A stretch of DNA of 64,000 nt, taken from assembly GCF_944324505.1 (NCBI RefSeq), contig NZ_CALUWO010000002.1, forward strand, positions 301,112-365,111. Direction: 5' to 3'. Source of the stretch: an uncultured Desulfovibrio sp. GTDB taxonomy: Bacteria > Desulfobacterota > Desulfovibrionia > Desulfovibrionales > Desulfovibrionaceae. Position numbers and translations under genes: made by a program. How positions within the stretch are numbered: the stretch's first letter is position 1; every line of letters starts with the position of its first letter. Positions 53,627-63,104 of the stretch are shown piece by piece. The notes below the pieces were generated by a model that saw only the letters and a list, made by a program, of their open reading frames with translations, was not told where the DNA came from and searched no databases.

Positions 53627-56503
53627 ATGCTGCAATATGTTGTTGAAAAAATTCAATTGACGTACTTAGTTATTCTGAAAAAATGTCTGCAGCCGGAAAT
53701 GGCGGGCATCCTGCTGCTGGCATGGGGAACATTCTCCGGACTGACATATCAAGCTGTAGCCGCCGATGTTACACTTACACAAAAAAACATCCATTTTCGT
53801 GCTGATGACAATCACCCAGACGGTTATTCCAAAATATATGACGGAAGTGTAACAATAGATATTACTGCGACAGGCTCACTCTCTGATAAAAATTTTACGG
53901 AAGAGAATTTCAGGCCAAACGAGGGAACATGTCTATATAACAATAAGGAATTCGGAACGGGTGTTCTTGTCTGGAGCAGGAGTGATCTTGCCATACGCGA
54001 CAATCTATCCATCTCAGTCATTCCCGAGCATTTTACCGGTTCGAAAATCGAAACGACACGTCAGGGTATCCATATCCAAAGCGGCGGGACCATGCATGTG
54101 GGCGGTGATACCACCATTTTTGTGGATAATTATCGGCATACAGACGTGTACCCTCCGGCTGCTGCTGACGAAGATTATGGTCTCAACTCCCAGAAGGGTA
54201 TCTCGCTTTCTGGTGAAGGTTCCACCCTTGTACTGGATGGCGACCTCGACATCACCATGCTGCACGGAAATCGCTCCACAGGGATTCTGGCCCAAGAGGA
54301 CGCCAGCTTGACCGTTGGCGGCAATACCTCCATTCTGGTCAAGGATGCCCCCTACTATACCTACGGTATAGCAAATCGCTACTCGGATCAGAAATACGCA
54401 TTTGCCGGCTGGGCTGCCGACGATGCCGATCTTCACTTCAAGGGAGATCTGGACATCACGGTAGAAGGTGGCAACAACGCCGTGGGCATTAATCTACAGC
54501 ATACGAATGGAGAGGCATCCGCTCTCACAGTGGACGGACATCTTCACATCACGGCGTCCGGCGCCCGTGAATATGAAAACAAAACCAGCCTCCAGGACTT
54601 TCCCAATGCTGTGTCCAACTATGGAATTTTTCTAAATAACATTGAAAATGCCACATTTACCAGCGCCGACATCAGCACTATGTCCATGGGGAATGATGTG
54701 GAGTCCATCGGTACCTATGCCTACTGGAGATCATCAGCCACCTTTACGGGTCATGTGGCCTATCACACAACCGCCGATGAGGATGCCGTTGCCATTTCGG
54801 CTCTGGCGCGGGCGGGCAGCCACCTGGACTTTCAGCAGGGCCTCCAGGCCAAGGGACGTGTTGTCCTCAACGCCGTCGGCAATACCTGGGAAGAGGCCTC
54901 AACCATCACAGTGAATTCGTCCCGCAATACCGAAGCCATTGTCCAGCTTGAAGGCAATATTGTGGCCGGACAGACGGACACCGCCTCCATCTGGGGCAAT
55001 GCCTATGATACAACAACGGACAGCCCCGCCACCACAAATAGCATCAGCGTTCATCTTCTGAACAAAAATTCCTTTTTTACCGGCAGAAATGTTCTAGGCA
55101 ATGTGGGCAGCAAGATCGACCTTACCTTCGACAGTGCAGCACACTGGAACATGACCGACAGCTCGCCGGTTTCCGCACTCACCCTGAACACCTCCGGCAC
55201 CGTAGACATGACCTACCAGAATACCGCTGCCGCTGCGGGCTTCCGTACCCTGACTGCGGACAGTCTGAACGGCAACAACGGCCTGTTTATCGTCAATACG
55301 GATATTGATGCCGATAAGAGCGACCAGATCATCATTGGTCATGCCAGCGGTACACACCGCCTTTACGTAAACCCCACTGGCGCGGAACCATCGCGGGAGG
55401 CCATGGCGACCTTTATTGTGCAACAGCAGGAAGGCAGCGGGAACTTTTCCCTGGCCAATGCCGGCGGCAAGGTGGAACACGGCTTGTATTTCTATGAGCT
55501 GGCGGACCGAAGCATGGGCACGGATGGTCGGGAGTGGTACCTCCGTCGTGCCGTGGGAGCGTCCGGCCAGGGAGACAAGACGCCCACAGGCGAAACTGTG
55601 CTGGGCTTGTCCGGCATGGCCTCGGCCTATGCCATGTGGATGGGGCAGCTTTCCGACCTGCGCGAGCGCCTGGGGGAAATTCGCTACGGCAACGGCAAAG
55701 ATGGCCTGTGGGTGCGCGGCTTTACACAGGAAAATCGGCTCTCCGGTCTGGATGGCGTGGACTTCAGCCAGAATTTCTACGGCACATCCTTTGGCTATGA
55801 CCGGCTCGTAGAGCAGGATGAAAACAACAAATGGCTCTTTGGGCTGCGCGGCCAGATCACCAGGGCCGAACAGCGCATCGACGGCCTGCACGACGGCTCC
55901 GGTGACAGCCGCTCCTACGGTGTGGCGGCCTACGCCACCTGGCAGCACAGCGACGGCTGGTATACCGACACCGTGCTGAGCTGGGACTGGTATGACCAGA
56001 ACCTCAAGACCCGCATGCTGGACCGCACGCGCGTGCACGGCTCCTATACGACCTATGGCGGCGGCTTCAGCCAGGAGTTCGGCCGCATGTTTCGCTTTGA
56101 CAACGGCTTTTTTATGGAACCGCAGCTACAGCTTGCCTGGTACTGGATGAAGGGCACGGATTTCACTACCAGCAACGGCATGGACGTGGATCAGGACGAC
56201 ATGTACGCCCTCACCGGCCGCGCCGGTCTGGTACTGGGCAAGAAATGGGATCTAGACGAAGGCCGCTATTTCCAGCCCTATCTCAAGGGTGGCGTGAACC
56301 ACGAGTTCCTTGGCGACCAGACCGTCACCGTGAACGGGGTGCAATTCAGTGATGATTTGCGCGGCACCCGCGTCTATTACGGTGCCGGCCTTGACCTGCA
56401 GTTTGCGGAAAACGCCCGCCTGTATGCAGAATTTGAGCGGGAAGACGGTGTGAAAGCCTCCACCCCCTGGGGCATCAGCGCCGGCCTGCGTGTGGAATTC
56501 TAG
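53627..56503 (+). CDS. Type V autotransporter (surface/secreted passenger plus beta-barrel)
   Basis: This 958-residue protein carries a long N-terminal signal (KKCLQPEMAGILLLAWG through QAVAAD), a passenger of about 640 residues rich in beta-strand repeats with D/N/S/T (for example LDGDLDITML, LHFKGDLDITVEGG, LTVDGHLHITASGA), and a C-terminal beta-barrel from about 690 (WVRGFTQENRLSG) ending in GLRVEF, the terminal aromatic BAM signal. The passenger is AT-richer with different codon use, hinting at transfer. An earlier ATG at 53615 lies inside a hairpin; 53627 has GGGGGA four bases upstream and is preferred. The function of the passenger is unknown. Confidence 0.85.
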   Translation: MLQYVVEKIQLTYLVILKKCLQPEMAGILLLAWGTFSGLTYQAVAADVTLTQKNIHFRADDNHPDGYSKIYDGSVTIDITATGSLSDKNFTEENFRPNEGTCLYNNKEFGTGVLVWSRSDLAIRDNLSISVIPEHFTGSKIETTRQGIHIQSGGTMHVGGDTTIFVDNYRHTDVYPPAAADEDYGLNSQKGISLSGEGSTLVLDGDLDITMLHGNRSTGILAQEDASLTVGGNTSILVKDAPYYTYGIANRYSDQKYAFAGWAADDADLHFKGDLDITVEGGNNAVGINLQHTNGEASALTVDGHLHITASGAREYENKTSLQDFPNAVSNYGIFLNNIENATFTSADISTMSMGNDVESIGTYAYWRSSATFTGHVAYHTTADEDAVAISALARAGSHLDFQQGLQAKGRVVLNAVGNTWEEASTITVNSSRNTEAIVQLEGNIVAGQTDTASIWGNAYDTTTDSPATTNSISVHLLNKNSFFTGRNVLGNVGSKIDLTFDSAAHWNMTDSSPVSALTLNTSGTVDMTYQNTAAAAGFRTLTADSLNGNNGLFIVNTDIDADKSDQIIIGHASGTHRLYVNPTGAEPSREAMATFIVQQQEGSGNFSLANAGGKVEHGLYFYELADRSMGTDGREWYLRRAVGASGQGDKTPTGETVLGLSGMASAYAMWMGQLSDLRERLGEIRYGNGKDGLWVRGFTQENRLSGLDGVDFSQNFYGTSFGYDRLVEQDENNKWLFGLRGQITRAEQRIDGLHDGSGDSRSYGVAAYATWQHSDGWYTDTVLSWDWYDQNLKTRMLDRTRVHGSYTTYGGGFSQEFGRMFRFDNGFFMEPQLQLAWYWMKGTDFTTSNGMDVDQDDMYALTGRAGLVLGKKWDLDEGRYFQPYLKGGVNHEFLGDQTVTVNGVQFSDDLRGTRVYYGAGLDLQFAENARLYAEFEREDGVKASTPWGISAGLRVEF

Positions 56504-56514
56504 TCCTGATACCA

Positions 56515-56562
56515 GAACACGTTTTGCGGGGAGAAGTCTGTCCGTCGTCTCCCCGCGTGTTC
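56515..56562 (+). terminator. Hairpin after the autotransporter gene
   Basis: GAACAC with GCGGGGAGA and TCTCCCCGC with GTGTTC form a two-part stem around a 13-base loop, just after the stop codon. No T tract follows. The remaining bases to 56755 contain a further CGCCTG/CAGGCG hairpin near 56632-56657 and no gene. Confidence 0.5.
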
Positions 56563-56754
56563 TGCCGCCCGGCAGCACGCGGAAGTCCTGCGCCGGACAG
56601 CCCGTCGTTTGATGCCCCCTGAGTAACGTATTCGCCTGTTGCCTTACCGGCAGGCGACTTTCCGCCACTGTCCTGTCAGTGCGGGGGACCTGGCAGCACC
56701 CGGCAATGCAGGCGGGCCGTGCGCTGTTCTGGCCGGCCTGCGCCAATCCGCCTG

Positions 56755-56792
56755 ACGCAAAAATGGCGCCACACCCTGCGGTGTGGCGCCAT
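56755..56792 (-). terminator. Terminator of the exported-protein gene
   Basis: On the minus strand, ATGGCGCCACACC and GGTGTGGCGCCAT form a perfect 13-bp stem around a four-base loop followed by TTTTGCG, 24 bases after the stop codon of the gene at 56817. Confidence 0.88.
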
Positions 56793-56816
56793 ACTCCCAT
56801 GACGTAAAAGATGCGC

Positions 56817-57302
56817 CTACTTCCAGAGGTTCTCGTACTTGGCGGCAATGCCGTCCGTACGTTCCACCAGCTTGGCCACCAGTTCGTCCACTTCTTCCAT
56901 GTTCAGCGTGCCCACTTCACGGGACAGCAGGAAGCCGAGGTAGCCTTCGCCCTGCTTGAAGACCCAGCACACGGAGTACACCGACCCCACATGCGGGCGG
57001 CCGGGAAATTCGGGCTGTGTCATGATGAGCAGCTGGAGCTTGGGTTCGTCCTTTTCATTGAGCACAAAAAGATTGCTCTGATTAAACGTTTCCTTCAGCC
57101 GGGTGGCCAGGCGCGCACCGATGCTGTCCGTGCCCTCGTTGACCACAGCGACGGAAGTGACCCGCACCTGCGTCTTGACAGGCTTGTCGGCCTGGGCCTT
57201 GCCGGCCTGCGGCGTTCCCGCCTCTGCGGCCTGCACGGCCAGCGACGGCGAAAGGCAGCCCAGGGACAGGGCCAGCGCGGCAGCACACAACAGTTTTTTC
57301 AT
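56817..57302 (-). CDS. Periplasmic protein of unknown function
   Basis: This 161-residue protein has a clear signal peptide (MKKLLCAAALALSLGC through AVQA) and a mature part with QVRVTSVAVVNEGTDSIGARLATRLKETFNQSNLFVLNEKDEPKLQLLIMTQPEFPGRPHVGSVYSVCWVFKQGEGYLGFLLSREVG. The single-domain alpha/beta pattern resembles small periplasmic proteins of other Desulfovibrio. No function is recognised. AAGGAG lies upstream of the ATG. It is divergent from asnS. Confidence 0.75.
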   Translation of the reverse strand: MKKLLCAAALALSLGCLSPSLAVQAAEAGTPQAGKAQADKPVKTQVRVTSVAVVNEGTDSIGARLATRLKETFNQSNLFVLNEKDEPKLQLLIMTQPEFPGRPHVGSVYSVCWVFKQGEGYLGFLLSREVGTLNMEEVDELVAKLVERTDGIAAKYENLWK

Positions 57303-57503
57303 GCTTATCTCCTTGTTCCGGCCGGCCAGCCGGACAGGACAAGCCCTGCCGGAAGCGCAGCGTACGTTTTTTCATGGTAGATAAAGTCAGGGCAAAAGCC
57401 AAGCCCGCACGCCGCAGCAGGCATGACTTGAGCCTTGCCGGCATTCAGGCTACAGTGCCGCTATCCCCCTTTTTTTCCCATTCACCGTTTACAAGGCAAG
57501 GAC

Positions 57504-58868
57504 ATGATGCAACGCACGCTTATCGCCGATGCGCTGGCCGCCACGGCGCCGCAGCGCGACATGACGCTTTGCGGCTGGATACGCACCCGCCGTGATGCCA
57601 AGGACTTCAGCTTTGTGGAAGTGAACGACGGCTCCTGCCTGGCCAATATGCAGTGCATCGTGGATGCGGGAACTCCCGCTCACGAGGCGCTGGGCGATGC
57701 CTCCACCGGCGCCGCCATCTGCGTCAAGGGCGAACTGGTGCCCTCGCCGGGCAAGGGCCAGCAGTGGGAAGTCCGCGCCGCGGCCATCACGGTTTTTGGC
57801 AAGGCCGATCCCGAAACCTACCCCCTGCAGAAAAAGCGTCATTCCGACGAATTTCTGCGCACCATCGCCCACCTGCGCAGCCGCACCAATAAATACGGCG
57901 CGGCCTTCCGCATCCGCTCCGAAGCGGCACGGGCCGTGCATGACTTCTTTCACAGCCGCCGCTTTGCCTGGGTGCACACGCCCATTCTCACCGGTTCGGA
58001 CTGTGAGGGGGCGGGCGAAATGTTCCGGGTGACCACCCTGCCCGGCGCGCCCAATCCGGCCGAGGACTTCTTCGGGCGCTCCTGCAATCTCACCGTGTCC
58101 GGCCAGCTGGAAGCCGAGGCGCTGGCGCTGGGCCTGGGCCGCGTCTATACCTTTGGCCCCACCTTCCGGGCGGAAAATTCCAATACGCCGCGCCACGCGG
58201 CCGAATTCTGGATGATCGAGCCGGAAATGGCCTTTGCCGACCTGGAAGACATCATGGAGCTGGGTGAATCCCTCACCCGCCACGTGGTGGAGCACTGCCT
58301 CAGCCAGTGCGAGGCCGACATCCACCTGTTTGATGCCTATGTGGACAAGGGTCTGGTGGAACGCCTGCAGGGCATGCTCCGGCAGCCCTTTGCCCGCTGC
58401 ACCTACCACGAGGCCATCCAGATTCTTCAGGACAGCGGACGGAACTTCACCTTTCCCGTGGCCTTCGGCGTGGACCTGCAAACCGAGCACGAGCGCTACC
58501 TGGCCGAGGAGCACTTCCAGCGGCCCGTCATCGTCTACAACTACCCCAGGGAAATCAAGGCCTTCTACATGCGCGCCAATGACGACGGCGAAACCGTGGC
58601 AGCCATGGACGTACTGGTGCCGCGCATCGGCGAGCTGATCGGCGGATCGCAGCGCGAGGAACGGCTGGACCGGCTCAATGCCCGCCTGCTCGAACTGGGG
58701 CAGAATGCCGGGGATTACTGGTGGTATCTGGACCTGCGCCGCTTTGGCACCGCTCCCCATGCCGGTTTCGGCCTGGGCTTCGAGCGCCTGCTCATGATGC
58801 TTACCGGCATCACCAATATCCGTGATGTCATTCCCTTCCCGCGCACGCCCGGCAGTCTGGAATTCTAG
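57504..58868 (+). CDS. asnS: Asparaginyl-tRNA synthetase
   Basis: This 454-residue class IIb synthetase charges tRNA-Asn. The OB-fold anticodon domain has TLCGWIRTRRDAKDFSFVEVNDGS. Catalytic motifs include GGAAFRIRSEAARAVHDFFHSRRFAWVHTPILTGSDCEGAGEMF, FTFGPTFRAENSNTPRHAAEFWMIEPEMAFAD and FGLGFERLLMMLTGITNIRDVIPFPRTPG (motif 3 and C-terminus). ATG 57504 follows AAGGAC; 57507 is also possible. The ends are standard for AsnRS, so tRNA-Asn is charged directly. Confidence 0.97.
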   Translation: MMQRTLIADALAATAPQRDMTLCGWIRTRRDAKDFSFVEVNDGSCLANMQCIVDAGTPAHEALGDASTGAAICVKGELVPSPGKGQQWEVRAAAITVFGKADPETYPLQKKRHSDEFLRTIAHLRSRTNKYGAAFRIRSEAARAVHDFFHSRRFAWVHTPILTGSDCEGAGEMFRVTTLPGAPNPAEDFFGRSCNLTVSGQLEAEALALGLGRVYTFGPTFRAENSNTPRHAAEFWMIEPEMAFADLEDIMELGESLTRHVVEHCLSQCEADIHLFDAYVDKGLVERLQGMLRQPFARCTYHEAIQILQDSGRNFTFPVAFGVDLQTEHERYLAEEHFQRPVIVYNYPREIKAFYMRANDDGETVAAMDVLVPRIGELIGGSQREERLDRLNARLLELGQNAGDYWWYLDLRRFGTAPHAGFGLGFERLLMMLTGITNIRDVIPFPRTPGSLEF

Positions 58869-58890
58869 CCCGGCCTCTTCCGGTTGTGCA

Positions 58891-58926
58891 TGCCGTGCGC
58901 CAGGCCCTCGGGTCTCGCGCACGGCA
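58891..58926 (+). repeat. GC-rich hairpin after asnS
   Basis: TGCCGTGCGC and GCGCACGGCA are perfect inverse copies around a 16-base loop. No T tract follows, so termination by this alone is uncertain. Confidence 0.45.
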
Positions 58927-58982
58927 CCGTGCTGCGCAGGCCCTTGCGCCCGCTTCCGGGTGGCCTGTACGCCCCGCCCCGC

Positions 58983-58998
58983 CGTTTCACGTGAAAAG
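58983..58998. promoter_or_regulatory. parS-like 16-mer (candidate ParB site)
   Basis: This 16-bp site is CGTTTCACGTGAAAAG. Thirteen contiguous bases (GTTTCACGTGAAA) match the ParB binding consensus TGTTTCACGTGAAACA, and only the three outermost bases differ. It lies in the spacer between asnS and the RlmM-like gene. Chance occurrence is possible but unlikely for a single window. Confidence 0.5.
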
Positions 58999-59081
58999 AT
59001 GGTCCCCGCAGGCCGGCTGAAGCAGCCCTGCCGCAAGGTGACGCGCATGGCCTGGCGCAGCCCTCCGGACGGACGCGACGC

Positions 59082-60275
59082 TCAGCAGCCGGCCGCTTCG
59101 CGGGACCAGATGAACGTCAGCTCATGCTTGTTGCAGGACAGGTGCCGCAGCTCGCCTCCGGGCAGGGCGGCAAAGGCGCGGGCCGTTTCATGATCCGTGC
59201 TGGCCTGAAACTTGAGGGTGCAGACCACATTGCGGCAGGCACCGCAGGCAATCCAGCGCCGCACCACCTCCAGCAGGCGGGCAGGATAGCAGATCATATC
59301 CGAAAACAGCCAGTCTACGCAGCCCACATGCCGCGGATCCAGACCAAAGCCGCTGCCCAGACAGTGATTGACCCCCGGCATGGCCGCCACCTGCGGGGCC
59401 AGCGCTGCCCTGTCAAGGCTGAAGACGCGCGCCCCCAGCCCGGCCAGCACCCACGTCCAGCCGCCCGGTGCGGCGCCCAGGTCCACACACAGCGCGCCCG
59501 GCTCAGGGCGACGCCCCAGCAGCGTAAAGACTTCCCAGAGCTTGAGATAGGCCCGCCCCGGCGGGTCCTGCCGGTTTTCCTCAAACAGCACCTCCCCGTC
59601 AGCAAAAGGCGAGGTGGTTTCCGGCGAGGCCAGCAGCAGATCATGATCCCAGAGGGCAAAAGCCCCCAGCGGTGCCGTGGGCGCGGCCTCGCCAAAGCGC
59701 AGGGGGCGGGAGGCCACGTGCGGCAGGCCCTGTTCCACAAGATGCTGGCGTCGCACCTGTCCGCCATCCCGCAGATAATGCCCGCGCCAGTTGCGTTGCA
59801 GGGCTGTCAGCTGGCGCACGGCATCCCCGATGGAGGCCACGGGCAGCCAGCGCGGCGCGGTCCACACATTCTGTGCCCAGGCCGCAGGCGCCCTGCCCCT
59901 GGCCAGCACAAGACGGTCCCGCACCGTGATGACGCGCCCGTCCAGTTCTTCCAGCAGCGGCTGCATGAAGTCGCGCGGGGCCAGCTGCACGCTGAAGTCC
60001 TCCTGCGGCAGTGCCGCACGCGGCAGCAGCGGCCAGCGCCGGGCCAGGGAAAGCTGCTCTGCATGGCGGGACGCGCGCTGCTTTTCCCGACGGGCCGAAC
60101 GCCAGTCCGGCACCGTGTGCGACGGCCCGGCCGGGTGCTCGGCGTCCTGCCGGTCTGCGGCCTTGCCGGGCTGTGCCCCTGCCCTTGCGGCGGGTCCCCG
60201 GCGGGATGCAGCAGCCTTGCCGGCGCCTTCCGGCGTCGGACGCGCTGCGCGTGGAAATGGGGAATGCGTTTTCAT
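59082..60275 (-). CDS. RlmM/FtsJ-like SAM-dependent RNA methyltransferase
   Basis: This protein of about 397 residues has a C-terminal FtsJ-type methyltransferase domain: ALCVDLGAAPGGWTWVLAGLGARVFSLDR (SAM site), DWLFSDMICYPARLLEVVRRW and NVVCTLKFQAS with the catalytic Lys, ending HELTFIWSRE. It most resembles RlmM, which methylates 23S rRNA C2498. The first 55 residues are Ala/Pro/Arg-rich and likely non-conserved, so the true start could lie further inside. The preceding hairpin and the parS-like site are downstream of its stop. EamA follows upstream in the same direction. Confidence 0.78.
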   Translation of the reverse strand: MKTHSPFPRAARPTPEGAGKAAASRRGPAARAGAQPGKAADRQDAEHPAGPSHTVPDWRSARREKQRASRHAEQLSLARRWPLLPRAALPQEDFSVQLAPRDFMQPLLEELDGRVITVRDRLVLARGRAPAAWAQNVWTAPRWLPVASIGDAVRQLTALQRNWRGHYLRDGGQVRRQHLVEQGLPHVASRPLRFGEAAPTAPLGAFALWDHDLLLASPETTSPFADGEVLFEENRQDPPGRAYLKLWEVFTLLGRRPEPGALCVDLGAAPGGWTWVLAGLGARVFSLDRAALAPQVAAMPGVNHCLGSGFGLDPRHVGCVDWLFSDMICYPARLLEVVRRWIACGACRNVVCTLKFQASTDHETARAFAALPGGELRHLSCNKHELTFIWSREAAGC

Positions 60276-60333
60276 GCGGGGCAGCATAGCGCAAAGCGCC
60301 GACAGGGCCAAGCCTGCCGGCGCGTCGTCACGC

Positions 60334-61287
60334 TCAGGCGCCACGCCGGGGCATGAGCCGGCGGGGCCAGTGCAGCATGGGGCCGACAGCAATGCCCAGG
60401 GCACCCACCACGACCACCAGCGCGCCCACGTAGCCCAGCAGGCCCAGGGGTTCCACCTCGTAGACGCCAGGCAGCAGCTGTTGCAGGATGGCTTCCAGAA
60501 AAATGGTGAACAGGGGTGTGGTGGTCACCACGGCACTGACCTTGGCCGCATGCCAGATGCTCATGGCCTTCACAAAGGCGCCATAGGCCACCAGCGTATT
60601 GATGCAGGCAAAGAGCAGACACAGGCCCTGCACGAAATTCAGGCGCAGGATGTCCGCGGGCGAGACAAAGGGCGTCAGCCCCAGGGCACAGCAAAGATAA
60701 ATGATGCGCATGAGCCGGGTGGGCGATACGGAGCGCAGCAGCACCTTCTGGGCAATGCCATAGAAGGACCAGATGGTGGAGGCCCCGGCGCTCAGCAGCA
60801 TGCCCACCAGAAAACGGCTGTCCGTTCCGGCAAAAAGCTGCTCAAGGCGGGTATTGAAAAACAGCAGCATGCCGGCCAGCAGCACCACCACACAGCCGGC
60901 CTGAATGGGCAGAAAGGATTCGCGCAGCACAAAGACGCTGCCTAGCAGAAGCAGCACAGGTCCCCCCTGTGCCATGATCTGACAGGCCGATGCGTCAAGA
61001 TAGCCCACCGCCGTATTGAACATGACAAAATTGCCGCCCAGCCCCACAACAGCCACCGCCAGCAGCAGTATCTGCCGGCGGGTCAGGCGGCTAGCCGCCG
61101 GCGCGGCCTGCCGCACAGGGCGGCGTTCGGGAAATATCCATATCCAGACGGCTGCCACGCAGAAGCGCAGCCAGACAATGGTAGTGGCATCCACCACAGG
61201 CAGAATATGTTTGACGGCCAGGGGCAGCGCACCCCAGAACAAGGCTGTGACCAGGGCCAGCAGCAAACCCGCTCCAGTGGGAGACAT
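60334..61287 (-). CDS. EamA-family (DMT) transporter
   Basis: This 317-residue inner-membrane protein has ten predicted helices in two EamA repeats, with PTGAGLLLALVTALFWGALPLAVKHILPVVDATTIVWLRFCVAAV as the first and GMLLSAGASTIWSFYGIAQKVLL opening the second. Members export small metabolites such as amino acids or nucleotide sugars; the substrate is unknown. A GGAGG ribosome site precedes ATG 61287. It lies 58 bases upstream of the RlmM-like gene. Confidence 0.9.
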   Translation of the reverse strand: MSPTGAGLLLALVTALFWGALPLAVKHILPVVDATTIVWLRFCVAAVWIWIFPERRPVRQAAPAASRLTRRQILLLAVAVVGLGGNFVMFNTAVGYLDASACQIMAQGGPVLLLLGSVFVLRESFLPIQAGCVVVLLAGMLLFFNTRLEQLFAGTDSRFLVGMLLSAGASTIWSFYGIAQKVLLRSVSPTRLMRIIYLCCALGLTPFVSPADILRLNFVQGLCLLFACINTLVAYGAFVKAMSIWHAAKVSAVVTTTPLFTIFLEAILQQLLPGVYEVEPLGLLGYVGALVVVVGALGIAVGPMLHWPRRLMPRRGA

Positions 61288-61667
61288 GGCATCCTCCAGA
61301 AAGAGAACATGCGGCCTGCCGCCGCAGCACAGTCCGGGCACCAGCGGCCGCCTGTCCCTCATGGAAAGGCAGCACGGCGCTTGCCCTGCCCGGGCAGGCA
61401 GACGGCATACAGGCAACGGCAGGCGGACGGTACCCGGCGACGGTCGTCCGCATGTGAGCTGCCCTGGAGCATACCGCCAGAACGCGGAAGATGCCAGAGG
61501 CAGAACGCCTGCGCGCGCTGTTCATGAAAAATCGACGTAATGTGCAGAAACGACGCCGGAGAAAAGGGGCAGCCACGGCATCACCGCAGCGCCCGGCCGG
61601 AGATTTTCCGGCAGCGACACCATAGGGGACCGCCTGCCGGGCAGCCGGCAGGCGCATACGCCCTGCC
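61288..61667. other. Intergenic stretch of 380 bases, no gene recognised
   Basis: No coding sequence with recognisable character is present. A hairpin CGCCTGCCGG/CCGGCAGGCG at 61631-61654 lies 14 bases downstream of the PaaK gene (minus strand) and may terminate it, although its T-rich tail is weak. The remainder probably contains the promoter of the EamA gene. Confidence 0.5.
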
Positions 61668-62948
61668 CTAGACCTGCCGCAGGTCCACCACGCGCTTGGA
61701 CTTGCTGAAGGTACGCGGCAGGCTGCCGGCATCGGTCACGCGCACATCCACCCGGGCCAGAATGGCCTTGTGCAGACGTCGCCCCACGGTTTCGGCCAGG
61801 GCCGCATCCCCATCGGCGGAAACGCCCTGCGCCCGTTCCACGGTCAGGGTCATGTGATCTATCGCCCGTTCGTCGCGGCGCAATTCCACCTGATATTCGC
61901 CCCCCAGTTCCGGGAAGGCGCCGATGACATCCATGATCTGACCGGGATAGATGTTGACCCCGCGGAAGATGATCATGTCGTCGGAACGGCCCAGGATGCG
62001 GTCATGGCGCGGCATGTTGAGGCCGCAGGCGCATTTGCCGGGCAGCAGGCGGGAAAGGTCATGCGTGCGGTAGCGCAGCAGGGGCACGGCCTCCTTGCGC
62101 AGACTGGTCACCACCATCTCGCCCACCTCGCCCACGGGAACCGGTTGCAGGGTTTCGGGGTTCAGCACCTCGATGATGAAAAGGTCCGCCCAGTAGTGCA
62201 GGCCGTCATGGGCATCACAGTCCATGGCCGTGCCCGGCCCGTACATTTCCGTCATGCCCGCAATGTCATAGCTGGCTTCCAGGCCCAGCTTGCTTTCAAT
62301 GGCCTGCCGCATCTTCTCGCTGCGGGTTTCCGAGCCGCAGATGACCTTTCTGAGCTTCAGTTCATCCCGGATTCCGGCGCGCTCCACTTCTTCGGCCATG
62401 AGCAAAGCCATGGACGCCGTGGCCCCGAAGCAGGTGCTGCCCATGTCCCGCAGCAGCTGCAAGTGCATGTCCAGATTGCCCGGTCCCACCGGAATGGTCA
62501 GCATGCCCAGCTTTTCGCTGCCCAGCTGAAAACCTGCTCCGGCCGTCCACAGGCCGTATCCCACGGCAATCTGCATGCGGTCCGCGGGCGTCAGCCCCGC
62601 CAGCTCGTAGCAGCGGGCCATCTGGAGACTGAAAGTATCAATGTCGCGCTGCGTATAGGACAATATCTTGCGCTTGCCCGTGGTCCCGCTGGAGGCATGA
62701 ATGCGCACCACCTCTTCCGGCGGCACGCACAGGAGCGGCAGCGGATAGCCTGCCCGCAGGTCTTCCACATCCACCGTGGGCAGCCGGCGCAGATCATCCA
62801 GACTGCGAATATCCTCCGGGTGCACGTCACCCAGATGCTCCCGGTACTGCGGCGACTTCAGCGCCTGCGCCACGGTGTAACGCAGCCCGTCCAGCTGGAT
62901 GCGGGCCAGTTCTTCATCGTCATACTGCGGAATGAAACGGTAGGCCAT
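61668..62948 (-). CDS. paaK: Phenylacetate-CoA ligase-like AMP-forming enzyme
   Basis: This 426-residue protein has the adenylate-forming ligase motif SSGTTGKRK (86-94), AGMTEMYGPGTAMDCDAHDGLHYW with the conserved aromatic/metal region, YRTHDLSRLLPGKCACG and RSDDMIIFRGVNIYPGQI, typical of PaaK. It should activate phenylacetate or a related aromatic acid to its CoA ester. Gut and sulfate-reducing relatives carry such genes as orphan enzymes. No other phenylacetate pathway gene is nearby. Confidence 0.88.
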   Translation of the reverse strand: MAYRFIPQYDDEELARIQLDGLRYTVAQALKSPQYREHLGDVHPEDIRSLDDLRRLPTVDVEDLRAGYPLPLLCVPPEEVVRIHASSGTTGKRKILSYTQRDIDTFSLQMARCYELAGLTPADRMQIAVGYGLWTAGAGFQLGSEKLGMLTIPVGPGNLDMHLQLLRDMGSTCFGATASMALLMAEEVERAGIRDELKLRKVICGSETRSEKMRQAIESKLGLEASYDIAGMTEMYGPGTAMDCDAHDGLHYWADLFIIEVLNPETLQPVPVGEVGEMVVTSLRKEAVPLLRYRTHDLSRLLPGKCACGLNMPRHDRILGRSDDMIIFRGVNIYPGQIMDVIGAFPELGGEYQVELRRDERAIDHMTLTVERAQGVSADGDAALAETVGRRLHKAILARVDVRVTDAGSLPRTFSKSKRVVDLRQV

Positions 62949-63074
62949 GATGAATCCTCACAGGAATTGACGCGGCATTCCCGCCGCGAAAGGCGATTGT
63001 GCGCGTTTTTCCCCCGCCCTGCAAGAGGGGGAAAGGCTCCCTCCTCCGCAGCACAGGCAGAAGCCCCCACGAAA

Positions 63075-63104
63075 AACCGGCAGGGACATGTCCCTGCCGG
63101 TTCT
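63075..63104 (-). terminator. Terminator downstream of the dsr transcript
   Basis: AACCGGCAGGGA and TCCCTGCCGGTT form a perfect stem around CATG, with a five-base T tract following on the minus strand. It lies about 395 bases after the dsrD stop codon and upstream of paaK, so it could end a long dsr 3-prime region. Confidence 0.88.

Noticed and set aside
53384..53656. Minus-strand open frame of 90 codons opposite the autotransporter leader
   Set aside because: It covers the AT-rich palindromes and is hydrophobic only by base composition. No start signal supports it.
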